DNA of 64,000 nucleotides from Colius striatus (Eukaryota > Chordata > Aves > Coliiformes > Coliidae): contig NC_084790.1 of NCBI RefSeq assembly GCF_028858725.1, positions 88,068,996 to 88,132,995 of the forward strand. The letters run 5' to 3'. Positions 10,746 through 23,500 of this stretch are shown one piece after another. The translations under genes and the position numbers were made by a program. Under the pieces are notes generated by a model, which had not been told where the DNA came from, ran no database searches, and saw nothing but the letters and a program-made list of their open reading frames with translations. The stretch's first letter is position 1. Each line of letters starts with the position of its first letter.

Positions 10746-13700
10746 GCCCTGCCCTGCCCTTGCCCCTGCTCTTGCCATGTCCTTTCCCCCTCACAGCATC
10801 AGAGGAAGCCTCCCACTTTCACACAGCCCAGCCCAGGGCTGCTCTGGCAGCTCTGGACAGCCCAGCCCAGCTCCCAGCCCAGGTTTTGGCTGCTCCAGCC
10901 ACAGCCTCCCCTGCTCCCCACACCATCACTGCTGGGTTTTTTACTGGTTTGGAAATCCTAGGCAAGGTCAAGCACCAAAAGATGAGCTCCACGCTGCAGT
11001 GTGCACAGTTGCTTGCACAGGCAGAGAAGGGCTGACACCAGCTGAGAGGCCAAGGAGGGTCACAGAGAGACAAGGAGCTTTGGCCAGTGTCACACGGGAG
11101 GTCTGAGGCAGAGCTGCAGGTTAAAGGTGCTGCCCCACATCTGCCAGTCTGGCGATGTCAATACCACACCACCAACAGCCAGCCTTGGGAAAACGATTCT
11201 GCCTCACCTCTGTGCTTTGAGGGATGAACACTGGACGAACACAGAGGGAATCACCACACTCATCCTGACGAAACCAAGCAACGCGGCCAGCGTTGGGGAG
11301 AGGCAGCAGCCAGGCAGCACAGACCTGCCACGCTCACTGTGAGGAGAGCAGGATGAGCACACAGCCTGCTGCTCGCCCTGGATGTTTGAAAGCTGCTGCT
11401 CCCTCCCAGCCAATCCCCCATTTTCCCCTGGGATGCACATCTCCATCACAGCAGGACACCGTCAGACCTCGCTGCGGACGATCAGGAAAGGGCCACCGTG
11501 CTGTTTCCCCTCCCTGTTATCACTTGTCTTGTTTGATCCAGCATCCCAGAGCAGACCCAGGGGCAAACCCAGGGCACTGGGAGCGGTGATGGCTTTGGCC
11601 CAGGCCCTCTGCACGTCGGGCAAGTGGGATGGCTCCATCGCTTTTGTGGTTGGGAATTACTGGCATCAGAGCTGGCAAATCGCTCTGCTGAGGTCAGGAG
11701 GCATCTACACGCAGGGAAGTGCTGCTGTGGTGCTTTCAACAGCCCAAACCACTGCTCCTCCACACCCTTTGCTGCATGTCACTGTTGAGCTGCTCCTGTC
11801 TCTGCTCCAGCCTTGGGACCACTCTGCCCTCAGACCTGAGCAGCACCAGGGCTCCAGGGCGCTCCTAAGCCATGCTCACACCGCATACCGAGAGAAGTCA
11901 AGCGAGGGCAAGGAAGCCCAAGAGCAAGCTGGAAGGAGAGGGAAGATAGGAAAAGGAAGGTCAGAAAGAAGGTAATTAAGGAAATGCAGCAAAGAGGAAT
12001 TATACGAGGGAGGATTAGAAATGTACAACTGGTGACAGTGCCTGGGAACATAAATCACACGGAGCTGCACGGAGATCACGGAGTGCCCGAGGAAACCTGA
12101 GGGTGATAGTGGTCTGGTTATGAGCCTGAAATATGGCATGTTGGCAAAAAAATCTGTGCTGATTTATCTTCCGTCACAGGCCATCCCAGGAAGGTGGCAG
12201 GCCTTTCCCATATAGCTCTTCTGAGACTGAAGCTCCAGCGCTGAATTGATTTCTGAGTCTACCAGTCTGCGCTCGGCTGGAGCTGGTAACAAATAACACA
12301 GAGGAGAGAGGGGGAAACCAGGAACTCAGAAAGGAGGTTACAGCCAGGAGAAAACAAATGCATTGAGCACAGCCTCAGCAGAAGGGATGGAGGACAAACA
12401 TAGATTTGGATACTGATTTGCCATTTACACCCCTACAAATAAACACAACCCAGCTGACTACCTGGAGCCACCTTCTTTCAGCGGGGTGTCACGTGTATAC
12501 ACAGGTTTAATACCTCAAGCCCACCAGTGAGTACCAGGCACGTGAAAGTACAAGGTAAAAACATATGCTTTTTGCAAAGGTCTGTATCTAAAAACAAAAG
12601 GGCACAGAAACCTAAGGAACAACGATACAGAGGAGTAAGTTAGAAGATGAATTAGGCACCTGGATTAAAATATGGAAGGCTGTCTGCATGTGTACTATGC
12701 AGCCACCACAAATCTGAGGCACCAACATCCTACACCTGCGCCCTCAGCAGCCTGGGGATGAACCCAGGAGGCATGGCCAGCCAGCAAAGAACTCCTGGGA
12801 AGCATTGAGAGATGCTGCAGTGACAGTGGGGGGCAAACCAGGGGCCAGAGAAAAGCTTTGGAAGGAGCTGCTAGCAAGAGGCATAAGCCAAAAACATGCC
12901 ACGGCAGGAATAAAGCCAAGAGTGGGGAGAACAGAGGAGATGATCAATACCTGAAGACCAGAAACAGAGAACTGTGAACAGTGTTTATGCCTGACCCGTG
13001 CGGCCAGAGGCCTGCTCTAAAGGGCTGTGTTCTCACAAAGCCCAGGCACAGTCAAAGAATGAAGCAGATTTAGGTGAGGACACTGACTGCAATTTGTCTG
13101 CGGAGCGTCTGGCCCTCCTGAGCTGCTCTCACTGCCAGCAGGATGGACACAAGGGCAAGGGTGGTCCTGAGGCGTCTCTGCAGGACAGCCCAACTGTGTG
13201 GACACTGTCTAGCCTAGGGAATGGAGAAGGAATCTCCATCTCAAAACAGTGCTGAGAGCCTCAAACAAAGCCAGTGGGGCAGAGCCCAAACGAGGGGGAG
13301 ATGTATCGTCACACAGCATGTGATTACAGTGCAGGACTTGGTGCCAGATGCTGAGGGCCTCGATCAGACCCCACACAGGCTCCAGATCTCACAGCCTCTC
13401 CAGGAGACCTGCACCAGTCCTTGGCCATCCTCACCCTCAGCCAAATTCCCCACATTTCCCCCCAGATTAACCCACGTCTCCCTTGCACTTCCCTTGCCCA
13501 AGAGAGCTGAGCAGCCACGCAGCACCTCCGCTTCCAAGCTGTCCTACTTCCACACCAGCTCCATCTGGGCAGCAAGGAGCCCAGGGAGCTGGCTCGTCCA
13601 GCAGCGCCGAGGCTCTCCTGGGCACAGGCAGGATTAGAGATGGGGAGGCCCAGGGTGCGTGGTCCTTCTCTTGAACCCGCCTAAGCGCAGGGCTCCTGCT

Positions 13701-14649
13701 GTAAAACAGATGGTGGGGAAAAATGGTTGGAGGAGATTAATCATAACGCTGATAGGAAACTAGATCGAAGGGATCAGGACGTAACAGAGGGCTGAACAAT
13801 AATTTGGTGCCTCTGTGGTAAATGAAGAGGACAGATGCTTGCTTAAATTTGGGGATTAGATTTTGTAGACCAAAGAAGATAATAAATGAAATGATTACAG
13901 TATTAAGGTATTGGTCCTCCAGCAGACAGGCAGTTTAGAAACAGCCTTGCCATCAAGAGCAGGGGAAGCGGGGAAACAGGTCCTTGGGAAAGGCAGGTTC
14001 AGTTTTAGGGCACTGTGGTGCCCCAGCGGTGACAAACACTAAACTCCATCACTGAGAACGAGCGTGCCTGGCCACAGCAGCTTGTGCTGGCAGCAGCGCC
14101 CTGCTCCATGCCAGTCTGGCTGGAGACACAGCAGGAGCCTCCACGCTCTCAGCTTTGCTCCCTGCTGCCTGCAATGGCCTGTGGGCAGCACCCAGACACT
14201 CGCTCACCACCTTCCTGCCTGGGCTTCTGTGCAGGGGTTTGCCAGAAAAGCTGTGACTGAGCCAGAGACATCCCCCCCGCTCTCTTCTACCTTGCCCTGG
14301 GTCCCAAAATGCAATGGAGGTACATGCACTGTGCCTTCCATCCATCCCAGGTGGAGCATCTCAGCACAGGGAGAGCGCTGGTGCCCTGGGCTGCTGCCAG
14401 GCAAGGCAAACAGCCATCAAACACAGCCACCTTCGGGGCTTTGAGGCGTCAGATGTAGGGGAGGTTTGAGCTGAAGGTCCAAAGCTTGGGCTGGGCTCTG
14501 GGGTTGTTCGTTCAGTAGCTTGTTTGAATGGTCATGCAAATAACTAAATGATAGATGAGAGATGCGAGAGAGGTGCTTTAGCCCAGTGACAATCATTCTT
14601 TGAGGGTTCCAGGGCACAGGGGAAGAGGATCCTTTTGCCACCATTTTCC
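10746..14649. other. Intergenic DNA, no gene recognised
   Basis: About 3.9 kb of unique sequence. None of its short open frames resembles a known protein. Around 11040-11110 there is faint MIR-like wording (GCCAGTGTCACACGGGAGG). 11980-12660 and 13680-13920 are AT-richer. Confidence 0.5.
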
Positions 14650-15234
14650 AGGACAAGAAGCCAATGGCAGCCTGGGGGCATCCAGCAGAGTGTGGGCAGC
14701 AGGGCCAGGGAGGTTCTGCTGCCCCTCTGCTCTGCCACATCTGCTGAGGCCTCATCTGGAGTCCTGTGTCCAGTTGTGGGCTCCCCAGCTGCAGAGGGAC
14801 AGGGAACTGCTGCAGAGAGGCCAGTGCAGGGCCAGCAAGATGCTCAGGGCACTGGAGCATCTTCCTTGTGAGGAAAGGCTGCGGGACCTGGCGCTGATTA
14901 GTCTGGAGGAGACTGAGGGGGGATCTCATCAACAGGAGTGCCTAAATGATGGGTGTCAGGAGGACTGGGCAGCACTTTTTTCTGCAGTGTCCAGTGACAG
15001 GACATAAATTAGAACACAAAAAGTTGCACTTAAACACAAGGAGAAACTCCTTTGGTGCTGAGGTGAGGGAGCCCTGGCCCAGGCTGCCCAGGGCTGGTGT
15101 GGAGGCTCCTCCTCACGTTTCCAAACCTACCTGCACACGTTCCTGTGCCCCCTGATCAAGGGGAACCTGCCTTAGCAGGGGGTTGGGCTGGAGCAGCTCT
15201 GCAGGGCCCTTCCAGCCCCCACCATCCTGTGGTA
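14650..15234 (+). mobile_element. CR1 LINE fragment, sense
   Basis: A longer CR1 3' fragment of about 585 bp in + orientation. It runs from the GTGTGGGCAGCAGGGCCAGG and GAGTCCTGTGTCCAGTTGTG segments through GGTTGGGCTGGAGCAGCTCT to CACCATCCTGTGG. Stop codons and frame breaks are present, so it is inactive. The terminal octamers have decayed. Confidence 0.93.
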
Positions 15235-16900
15235 CTTTTGCCTCTTTTTATCTGGCTCATGCACTCTTTGGCCTTTGAGCTTTGGCAAAAGCCATTTCAT
15301 TTCAGTGGGACATTCTTGGTGTCCAGCTGTCATGCAGACATGGAAGCACCTTCCCAGAGTCATGGAACAGGGGAGGCCGTGCAGGGGCTTGGAGTGAACA
15401 AGGACAGGAGCTGCCCCACACCCTCAGACCCCCATGTCCCACAGAGCAGCCCCAGCAGCACACAGGGCACCTGCAGCCTGTCTGTCTTTACTCTCAGACA
15501 CTGGCCCTGAAGAAACAGGATTTCCCTCGCTTTTGCCACAAGCTTTGGGTGAAGAAATGGCCTGAGTGGCACTGCTTGCCATTACACCTAGACGCAAGGT
15601 GTGGACTCAGCCCCAGACCTTGGCAGCTCACTCTCGAGGGTGCCCGGACGGTTGGTGGAGGCCTGGGGAGGATCCTGCAGGCTCGGTGGTGCCTGCAGTG
15701 CCTGGGAAGGTTGATGCTGCCCCTGAGACCCAGAGGGACAACTGCTTAATCCCTCTCTTGTTCTCCTTTTTGGCGCTCTGCTCATTGTTAGTCTAATTGG
15801 TACATCGAGGTTTATGATAAAGATCAAGCCCACCGGGTAATGGCAAGTACTGTAGCTGCCTGGGGTTCATTTGCTGCAGTTCCTGTGTTTATTATTGCTA
15901 GAATTAAACAGTTTCCCATGGAGAAATGGCTAATGATGTCACTAAAAGATGAGGAGGGAGGAGGCAATTACAGCCGCTCCTGACAGAGCTGCTCTTGCTC
16001 AGGCAAACAAAACATCCTCCTTGCCTTGGTGGGATATAAAAGGCTGTGGTGGTGGGCTGGCCCGCAGAGCAGGGAGCAGGAGGAGGACAGGGACGTGCTT
16101 TATGAGGGCAGAGTCTCCTCTTTCCCACAAATATCTAAAAACTATTAATTTCGGGCAGCGGCTAGGAAGAAATACATGAAAGGGAAATTGATTTCTATTT
16201 AAATGGTATGTTTTCATCACCTTTTCTCAGAGCACGAACATTCATCTCTGAGTACCTGTGCTAATTGATTTCAAATGCAATTCAACACAATCACTGTAGA
16301 ATAATAAATCTCGAGGTGAGGAAGCTAAAGGAGGGATATGGGAGGCTGGAGGCCGGGGGGAGCGAGGGGCAGAGCTGAGCCCCGTGAGGGCATCTCACCT
16401 GCCCTGCAGACCACAGCCTGGAAAAGGTGGGTGCAATCCCATTAGAGGAGTCACTCGGGGATCAAGGAGGTTTACAGCTAATACAAAGGGTCTTGCTAAT
16501 CCACATAAGCTCTCATGGAGAGAGGGGATTACGAAGGAGACAGGGCGTAGGACTAACGTGAGGAAACAAAGCCCGAGCTGGCCAGGCAGTGCCTGGGCTG
16601 CAGGCTGGTGCGGGATGGGCATCCCCGGGCACTGCAGCCCCCCAGCCAGGACACAGTCCCCATCCCAGCCAGGCCACGATCCCAGGGCTGTGGGTCACTG
16701 GAGAGGAGGAGTTGCCAGGGCAGGAGAGGACAGTGGGGGTCCTGGTAGGTGCCAGCTCCTGGAAACAACTTCTATTAAAGGTTTTGCATGCCCCTGCATG
16801 CTCCTCAGCCGCCTCGCTCCGTGTCATGCTGGGGTGTAAAACGCCACGCTGCAAGGTGCTGCCAAAGGCAGCAAGTTAAAAGAAGACAAGTCTTAGGTTT
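15235..16900. other. Intergenic DNA with an AT-rich island at 15770-16330
   Basis: No gene was recognised. 15770-16330 is an AT-rich unique block (TCTAATTGGTACATCG near 15793, TTGATTTCTATTTAAATGG near 16189, GCTAATTGATTTCAAATGC near 16260) and is one of the better candidates here for a conserved enhancer. Confidence 0.5.
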
Positions 16901-17122
16901 GACTTCCACTTAAACACATGGTGAAGCTCCTTTGGTGCTGAGGTGAGGGAGCCCTGGCCCAGGCTGCCCAGAGAGGCTGTGGGGGCTCCTTCTCAGGAGG
17001 TTTGCAAACCCACCTGAACACGTTCCTGTGCCCCCTGAGCCAGGGGAACCTGCTTTAGCAGAGAGGTTGTGCTGGATGAGCTCTGCAGGGCCCTTCCAGC
17101 CCCCACCATCCTGTGATTCCAT
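16901..17122 (+). mobile_element. CR1 LINE fragment, sense
   Basis: A short CR1 3' end of about 220 bp on the + strand. It reads CACTTAAACACATGGTGAAG, CCCTGGCCCAGGCTGCCCAG and ACACGTTCCTGTGCCCCCTG, and ends in the octamers ATCCTGTG and ATTCCATG at 17107-17122. Confidence 0.93.
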
Positions 17123-19274
17123 GATTCTGGGCCCTCTGAGCACTCACAGCGTGGGCTGCTCCTCTCAGGAGCACTGTTAGCCCTCACAAGCATCTGAATT
17201 AAATTTATTGCCAGGCGTATTGGCTACAGTGTCTCCCCACACAGCAGAAAGAGTAAATAAAATTTCCTTCAGGCGCATTGATCCTCACAGTCAGCCCCGT
17301 GACGGCTGCAGAGAGGGTGAGAAACGAAAAGCAGGTGAGACGGTGACCGTGGGCAGTGGCTCTGCCCGCCCTGCAGCACCCAGCCGGCAAGAGGAGGAGG
17401 AGGAGGGAGAGCATCGAGGGGCTGGAAGGGAAACAGGAAGACCTGGAGATGAAAATAGACATTACACGATGCCATTACACATTGACAACGTGCCCCAGTG
17501 AGCGCCAGGCACAGCCTTGGGACCCGTGGCAGCTGCTGTGTGAAAGCCACAACGGGGTCTCGCGAAGCAACAGCATTCAGGCATCCCCTGCGGCGATGGG
17601 TACCGCAGGGGAAACGACCGGGGAGCAACAGCTCTGGAAAACACCCAGCTCTTAGGTGTTTAGCCTCAAATAAATAATGGAACATGATACCCAAAAAGCT
17701 GCTCTGGAAAAATGGGCTAATGGAAGGCCTGGGTAAATGTGAGCACGGTGGGTGAGGAGGAGGTGAGCTGCTCCTATCTCAGCATGTGGCACTTGTAGAC
17801 AGATATTGCAGTGCTACAGCCTGTTGTGGTACTTACGTCTCAAAGAGAGGTTGAGAAATCAGGGAGGGAACAGAAAATAGCCATAAAAATTATGTGCAAG
17901 CCAAAAATACACTGCACAGAAACTGTCTAAAGGAGCCTGACATGTTGAGCTTGTCAAGAACAGAGTGAAAGATGCCCACACTGCAGACTATGGGAACTTC
18001 TGCAGGAACAACAAAATGATGGAATCACAAGATGTTTTTAACCTGAGGCCAGCTTCATGAAGCCTCCAAATTAAAGCCATGTGGACAAACTCCCCGAGCT
18101 GGCTTTGCTGTCCCCTGCCCTCCCCCAGCAAACCTTCTGCAGTCGCGCCCGGCGCAGAACTAACGACTGCAATTCAGAGACCTTTCGTAAACAAGCGATC
18201 CATGAGCTTCAGTATGACACTGCAGGACAAAAGCTCAATAGCAATATTCATATTGAGTTATCTCCATGGGATTGACTGGTTTGGCTCTCATCTCATCTGA
18301 GTGACTTTGTACATGCTTGGGATGCAGGCGTGTGTCGGAACTGCCCAAAAGCCAGGTTATGCTGCCAATGACCCGCTCTTTTGCACTCTCAGATGCTGGG
18401 ATGGGTATGTATATTATGCCCACAAAATATCTGGACCATTTTGAGGCAACACTGCGTGGATATAATCTTTTCCAAGTGTTCTTGGCTCATTTGTTCCCAC
18501 CAGCCCCTGATTGGAACATGTGAGGAACCGCACTGGGCCAGGCGAGGGGGAGGATGTTTCCAGAAACTAGGAACCGCTGTGAGCCAGGACAAAGCTCATT
18601 CAAGACCTCTGTGTCTTGCACTGCCTCCTCCTCCCTAAATGAAGGACCTGTAACCTTGCCAGAGAGAGGTTTAGAGCTTAAAAAAAACCCCACCAAACCA
18701 CCCTGATCAGCGGCTGCCACAATTAAACCCAGAAACAGCTGGAATGCTTCTATTGACTGTACGCAAAACAAAACCAGGGAAGTAATGGCCAGTGGACAGT
18801 CAGAGGCCATGGAAAGCCTACTGATTGCAACAGGGTCTCTTTTCTGCACAGCAAAGTGGTCTCAGAAGGGCTGAGCTTCAGGTAATTTCTAGCAAAGAGT
18901 GTATTGTACACTATTATTTGTAGATCCTGGAAATCAAACCAGAGCATCTGGGCCTCACTAGTACACGTTTACTTAAGAGCAGGCTCTGGTAACAAGGAGC
19001 TGGTCACTGCCAGAGCACAAAAGCTTTGGTTTGGTGCACAAATGGTTTTGGTTTATTTAAATTCAGATCAGGCAGGGTGAGGGAAGCAGAGATCTCCCTC
19101 CATGGGAGCTGCTGCTGTGCTCTGGGACAGTAAGCACAGGGTAGCAGGAGCAGCCCAGGGGGTTGCCTGTAGTTGAAAATAAACCCCTTATCCTCCATTG
19201 GATGTGAGAATTGGGAACAGCAGCACCCAAGCCACTGAGCACCAAGGGAAAGAGGGGATTTGTCTATGGGTTAG
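17123..19274. other. Intergenic DNA, no gene recognised
   Basis: Unique sequence with short chance open frames. 17640-18070 and 18150-18300 are AT-richer. No RNA gene, repeat family or exon was recognised. Confidence 0.5.
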
Positions 19275-20598
19275 TGTCGTGGTTTGGCCCAGCCAGCACA
19301 GCAGCACCACGACAGTCTCTCGCTCGGTGCCCCATTCACCCCCACCCTCGTGAGGATGGCGGGGGACCCAGCGAGATGGGAGTACAAAGACCAGCAAGGT
19401 TGTTGTGGATGGAGACAAGGGCAGGGAGGGCTGGCTGCCAGTTACGGTTCTGGGCAAAACAGCCTCCAGTGCTCGACTGAGGGAGGACAGTAGGAAAGTT
19501 TATCCTGCAAGAAACAGAACAGAACAAAAGCAGAAAGGGAGTAGGTTGATGAGAAAATTACACCCAGCACTTTAAGATCTGCCTCCCCATCCCTCCTTTC
19601 TTCCCAGGCCCAGCTCACTGTTCCCCAGATCTCTCCCTCCTCCCCCCTCAGCGGCTCAGGGGGGCAGGGAATGGGGGATGTGCTCAGTCTCTCACAGATG
19701 GGCTCTGCCACTTCTCTCTGCTCAGAGGAGGACTCCTGGCATCCTTCCCCTGCTCCAACACAGGGTTCCTCCCCGAGGACACCGTCCTGAACCAACTTCT
19801 CTGGTGTGGGTTGTTCCCAGCAGCTGCAGCTTCTGCCCACACAGGGTCCCTCACACGGGACACAGTCCTTGGTGAATATCTCTGGCGTGGATTCTTCACC
19901 GCGGTTGCAGTTTGTGCAGTTACAGGGTCTCTCTCTCGGGACAAGGCCTCTTCTGGGCATAAGTTTAATGAGCTGCTTTGTCGTGGGTCCCTCCCCACAG
20001 TTACAGCTGTGGATATTGAGTCCCTTCCTCGGGACACGGCCTCCTCCAGCCATAGTCACTGTCCCTGGTTTGGGGCCTTTGATGAAGTGAATCGCTGCCC
20101 CTGGTCTGGGGCCAGCTTTAGCAACATGAGTCTCTGCCCCTGATGGGGGCTCATTATCAAAATGAGTCTCTACCGCTGATGCGGGGTAGACTTGGCGCCC
20201 AACATGGGGCCCCAAGTGTGGGGTCTTTAAAGAAATGCAAACAAATCTCAGCTTCACCAGTTCTCTCTGTAGAATGCAGGGGAGTCTCTGCTCCAGCACA
20301 CCTCCTCCTCTCTTTCCTCACTGACCTTGGAGTCCACATGGTTGCTTCTCTCACTGTTCCTACTCCTTGCACCACCACCCACCAGAAAAAAAGAAGGGAC
20401 ACAAGAAGGAAGAAAAAGGAAGAAGAAGGAGGAGGAAGCCTCCTCTTCCAGCTTCTTCTTAAACTGTGATGGTGGAGGCATCTCATCGGCCCAGCCCCAG
20501 CAGTGGGTCCGGGGAGAGTTGCAAGTAACTTCTTACAGGAGCCACCTTTACAGCCCCTTCCCCATTACCAGAAATAGCTGTCATGGCAAACCACGACA
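19275..20598. mobile_element. Endogenous-retrovirus LTR (solo LTR or internally deleted remnant)
   Basis: The element is bounded by a perfect 12-bp terminal inverted repeat: TGTCGTGGTTTG at 19275-19286 and CAAACCACGACA at 20587-20598. TG...CA ends of this kind mark bird ERV LTRs. It contains four imperfect copies of an 81-93 bp tandem unit between about 19755 and 20050, a purine-rich tract at 20385-20445, and a lysine-tRNA-type primer binding site at 20193. The immediate flanks (GGGTTAG and GTACAG) do not form a clear target-site duplication. No gag, pol or env reading frame remains. A 285-codon Cys-rich open frame on the minus strand follows the tandem unit and is not a retroviral gene that I recognise. 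Transcriptional orientation is uncertain. Confidence 0.75.
20193..20210 (+). other. Primer-binding-site-like sequence
   Basis: TGGCGCCCAACATGGGGC differs by one base from the well-known tRNA-Lys1,2 primer binding site of ERVK/lentivirus-type elements. It lies inside the 19275-20598 element instead of just after a CA-ended LTR, so the element may be a 5' LTR plus leader, followed by a deletion to a distal LTR end. Confidence 0.5.
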
Positions 20599-23500
20599 GT
20601 ACAGGACAGACCCATTAATTACATGGGAAAGAGGGGAGAGTATGTCCTTGTCCAGGGAAACCACAGCCCCATGGCAGGGCTGGCTGGGGACATGGCCCCA
20701 CACCATTGGCAGAGCCCCATGGCTGCCAGCACGGCCCCACAACACCCAAACAACACCATGTAAAACACATTTATGGCTTCACAGTGCAGGTCAGCACAGA
20801 GGAGACCAGCAGAGATTTATAGGAAGAGAAAGGAGAGACCTTAAAACACGGGGTGAATCACAGGTGTGGTGTAACAGCATCAGCAAAAAGGAGAAGCCCA
20901 GGTCAGGAATGCACACCGACACACATTCCCGTGTCAGCAGAGGGAAAAGTCCCCAACGTTTCACAGTGAGTTTGTATCTGTGCTGTGGCTGCCGTAGGAA
21001 GCACAAAGCAACCACACACAACCTCAGGGTAAAACGTGTTTATAAACTGAGGGGCAAAGCTACCCAGCGTGACCTGTGTGCCCCAAACCAGCTTCTGTGC
21101 TCTCTGCAAAATCAGCCCTGGGAATTAGCTCCAGGTTTTTGGGGACTTCATGACAGCAAGGTGTGAGCTCAGGGTCCCACCAGCACTGCAGAGCAGCAGT
21201 GTGCCCACGCAAGGCCTCTGGTGAGAGCTGTCACTGTCTCCCTGCGCTGTGCCGGGGACAAGATGGCCCCGCGGCCGCAGTGGCCTGGCTCAGAGGGATG
21301 ATGGATCGGCAGGGCTGTGTTTGGGGCTGTTATATACGAGCAGTTGTCTAACAGGTCTGTGTAGTTACAGCCAGCAGCCAGTGCCTTGAGAAGGGAATAA
21401 AAGCAACAAATCAGCCTCGAAACAAAATTAAACCCATGGTGCTCGGCAGCCTGGCGAGGGCGGGTGCTGGCCTGTGTGGGATGGACGCCGGGGTCTCCAC
21501 TGCACTACCGCAGCCCCAGGGGACAGCAGCACCCTCCCCTACACCTGTGTGCCAAACCCTGCCTGGTAAACCCTCACCAAACCATCAGTGACACAGTTAA
21601 CAGCCGCAGAGACGTGAGGCAGGGCTGCTGGGAAGGGCCCGATGGCTGCCGGCGCCCCTGGGCTCTACACACAGCAGCAATGGAAATAGGTGTATGTGCT
21701 TAAAATACATGCTGGAGCTGCCAACACCTCCTGCCAAAGGATTTAGTAGGCAGAATATATATCAGACAGGCTGTCAGAGGCATGGCTAGCACCAGTGCTG
21801 AGCACAAGCCCCAGCGCCTAGCCCTGGTAGCCCACGGGACACGACACAGCTGGCTTCGCCCTGGCTGCCATGTGCCTCGTGGCTAACAAAGAGTTCGGGG
21901 TGGGGAGGGGTGTGAGAAACCGTCTCGTATTTTTTAAAGGAAAAAAATGATACTTCATCTTTGTAATGACAGAAAACTTGGGGATGGTTTACAGTAATAT
22001 ATGCCTTTTTTAATACATGGCTTGCAATCTCGGGCCAGCGGCTGTATGAGGAATGGAGTCGCAGGCAAAAGGTTAATAGAGCATTGGTCCTTTTTTAATT
22101 GAAAAAATGACTGAGGGACCATGTAGCAGACCGAGCAGTAATATTATTACAGGCTGTAAGTACTGTTCCAGAGACTTACTGTTCATCTGGGAGCAGCGTA
22201 ATGAGCACGGGGCTGTGTCTCCTGCCTCGGCAGGAATGCGGGCTCGCTCGCTGACGGGCTCACAACCAGCTCTCCTTTCAAAAGGGAGGTGATTTCACAA
22301 AACCTTTGGCTCCCTTTGCAAAGTTTGCGTGTGGAGCTGTTTTGCAGAAGGAAGTGTGAGAGGATTCACTGGCAAAGCTGATTCCTCCAGTCATCAGCTG
22401 GTGCCTCAGTAGCATTGCACTGCGTCCGCATCGGCTTGGGAAGGGCTCGGGGTGGGCTGAGGCTTGTGTTTATGGGGTGGGAGGATGCAGTGTGGTGCCT
22501 TCTGGTCCGCTGTCTTTGGCAACACCCTTCTAGGTGTAAATCAGGAGTACTGACCTCAGGTAAACAACAGCAACTCACTCCATCTGTAGACTGGGCTGAG
22601 GCACACATGGGCCCTGCCGCACCTCTGCGTGGGCTCCCCCAGCAGCCCTTGACTGCTCTTCAGAGCAGCCCCACGATTTCATGTGCAAATTCACCCTGCT
22701 GTGGTGGTGCTAGCCAGAGTGATGCACAGCAAGACTCCCCTGCAGCCCCCAGCCCTGCACCTCACAGCGTTCGGCCTTGGCCAAGGACAGGGGCTTCATT
22801 TGCGCAGACAGAACGGAATCGCTTTGCTTTTCAGCTATAAAGCAATTACGGTGCTTTTACACACCAGTCTTATCAGGCTTGATGTGTCTTGTAGAGTGGG
22901 AAAAACGTGACAGCAGTTTGTCTGGTAAAGCAGGCAGTGCTGCAGGTCCCTGTGCCGAGCACGGTCCCACAGGAGCAGCTGTACGTGTGTGGGTGATGTG
23001 TTCCTGCCCCATGGTCCTGCCCCATGGTCCTCCCCCACGGTGCTGCCCTGTGGCTCCATGGGCAGCCCCCAGGTTGGGAACAGCCTGTAGTCGTGTCCTG
23101 CACACGAGGCTGGGAAAACATCTATGGGTGAGGTATGGGCCATGCTCCACGGATGGTACCTGCACTGGATGGGGCAGCTTTGGAGCTTAAAGTAAAGGGT
23201 TCCTCTCTAGCAGCTGGATTTGAAACCCCAGGGAAAACCTGCGTGCACCAGTAGAAGAAATGAAGATAATAAATGAAGCCAATAGCAAAGGGAAAGCTCT
23301 CTGAAAGCCTGCAAAAATGGGCCTTGAGACTGAAAATGCCCTGCAATCCTCAGAGGGAAAGATGCTCCAAGAATAAATAAAAGATGAAACTTGTCTAAAT
23401 TATGGCAGTAAATTATAATGTGGAGAAATACTGATCTTCATGTCCCGCTTAGGGTACAAAGGGGAGGAGCAGGGCTGGCAGTCATTAGTCGTGAGCCCCC

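Noticed and set aside
19442-20299. Minus-strand 285-codon Cys-rich repeat protein
   Set aside because: It lies wholly inside the LTR element and its repeats are the 81-93 bp DNA tandem units; it is not a known retroviral or host gene.
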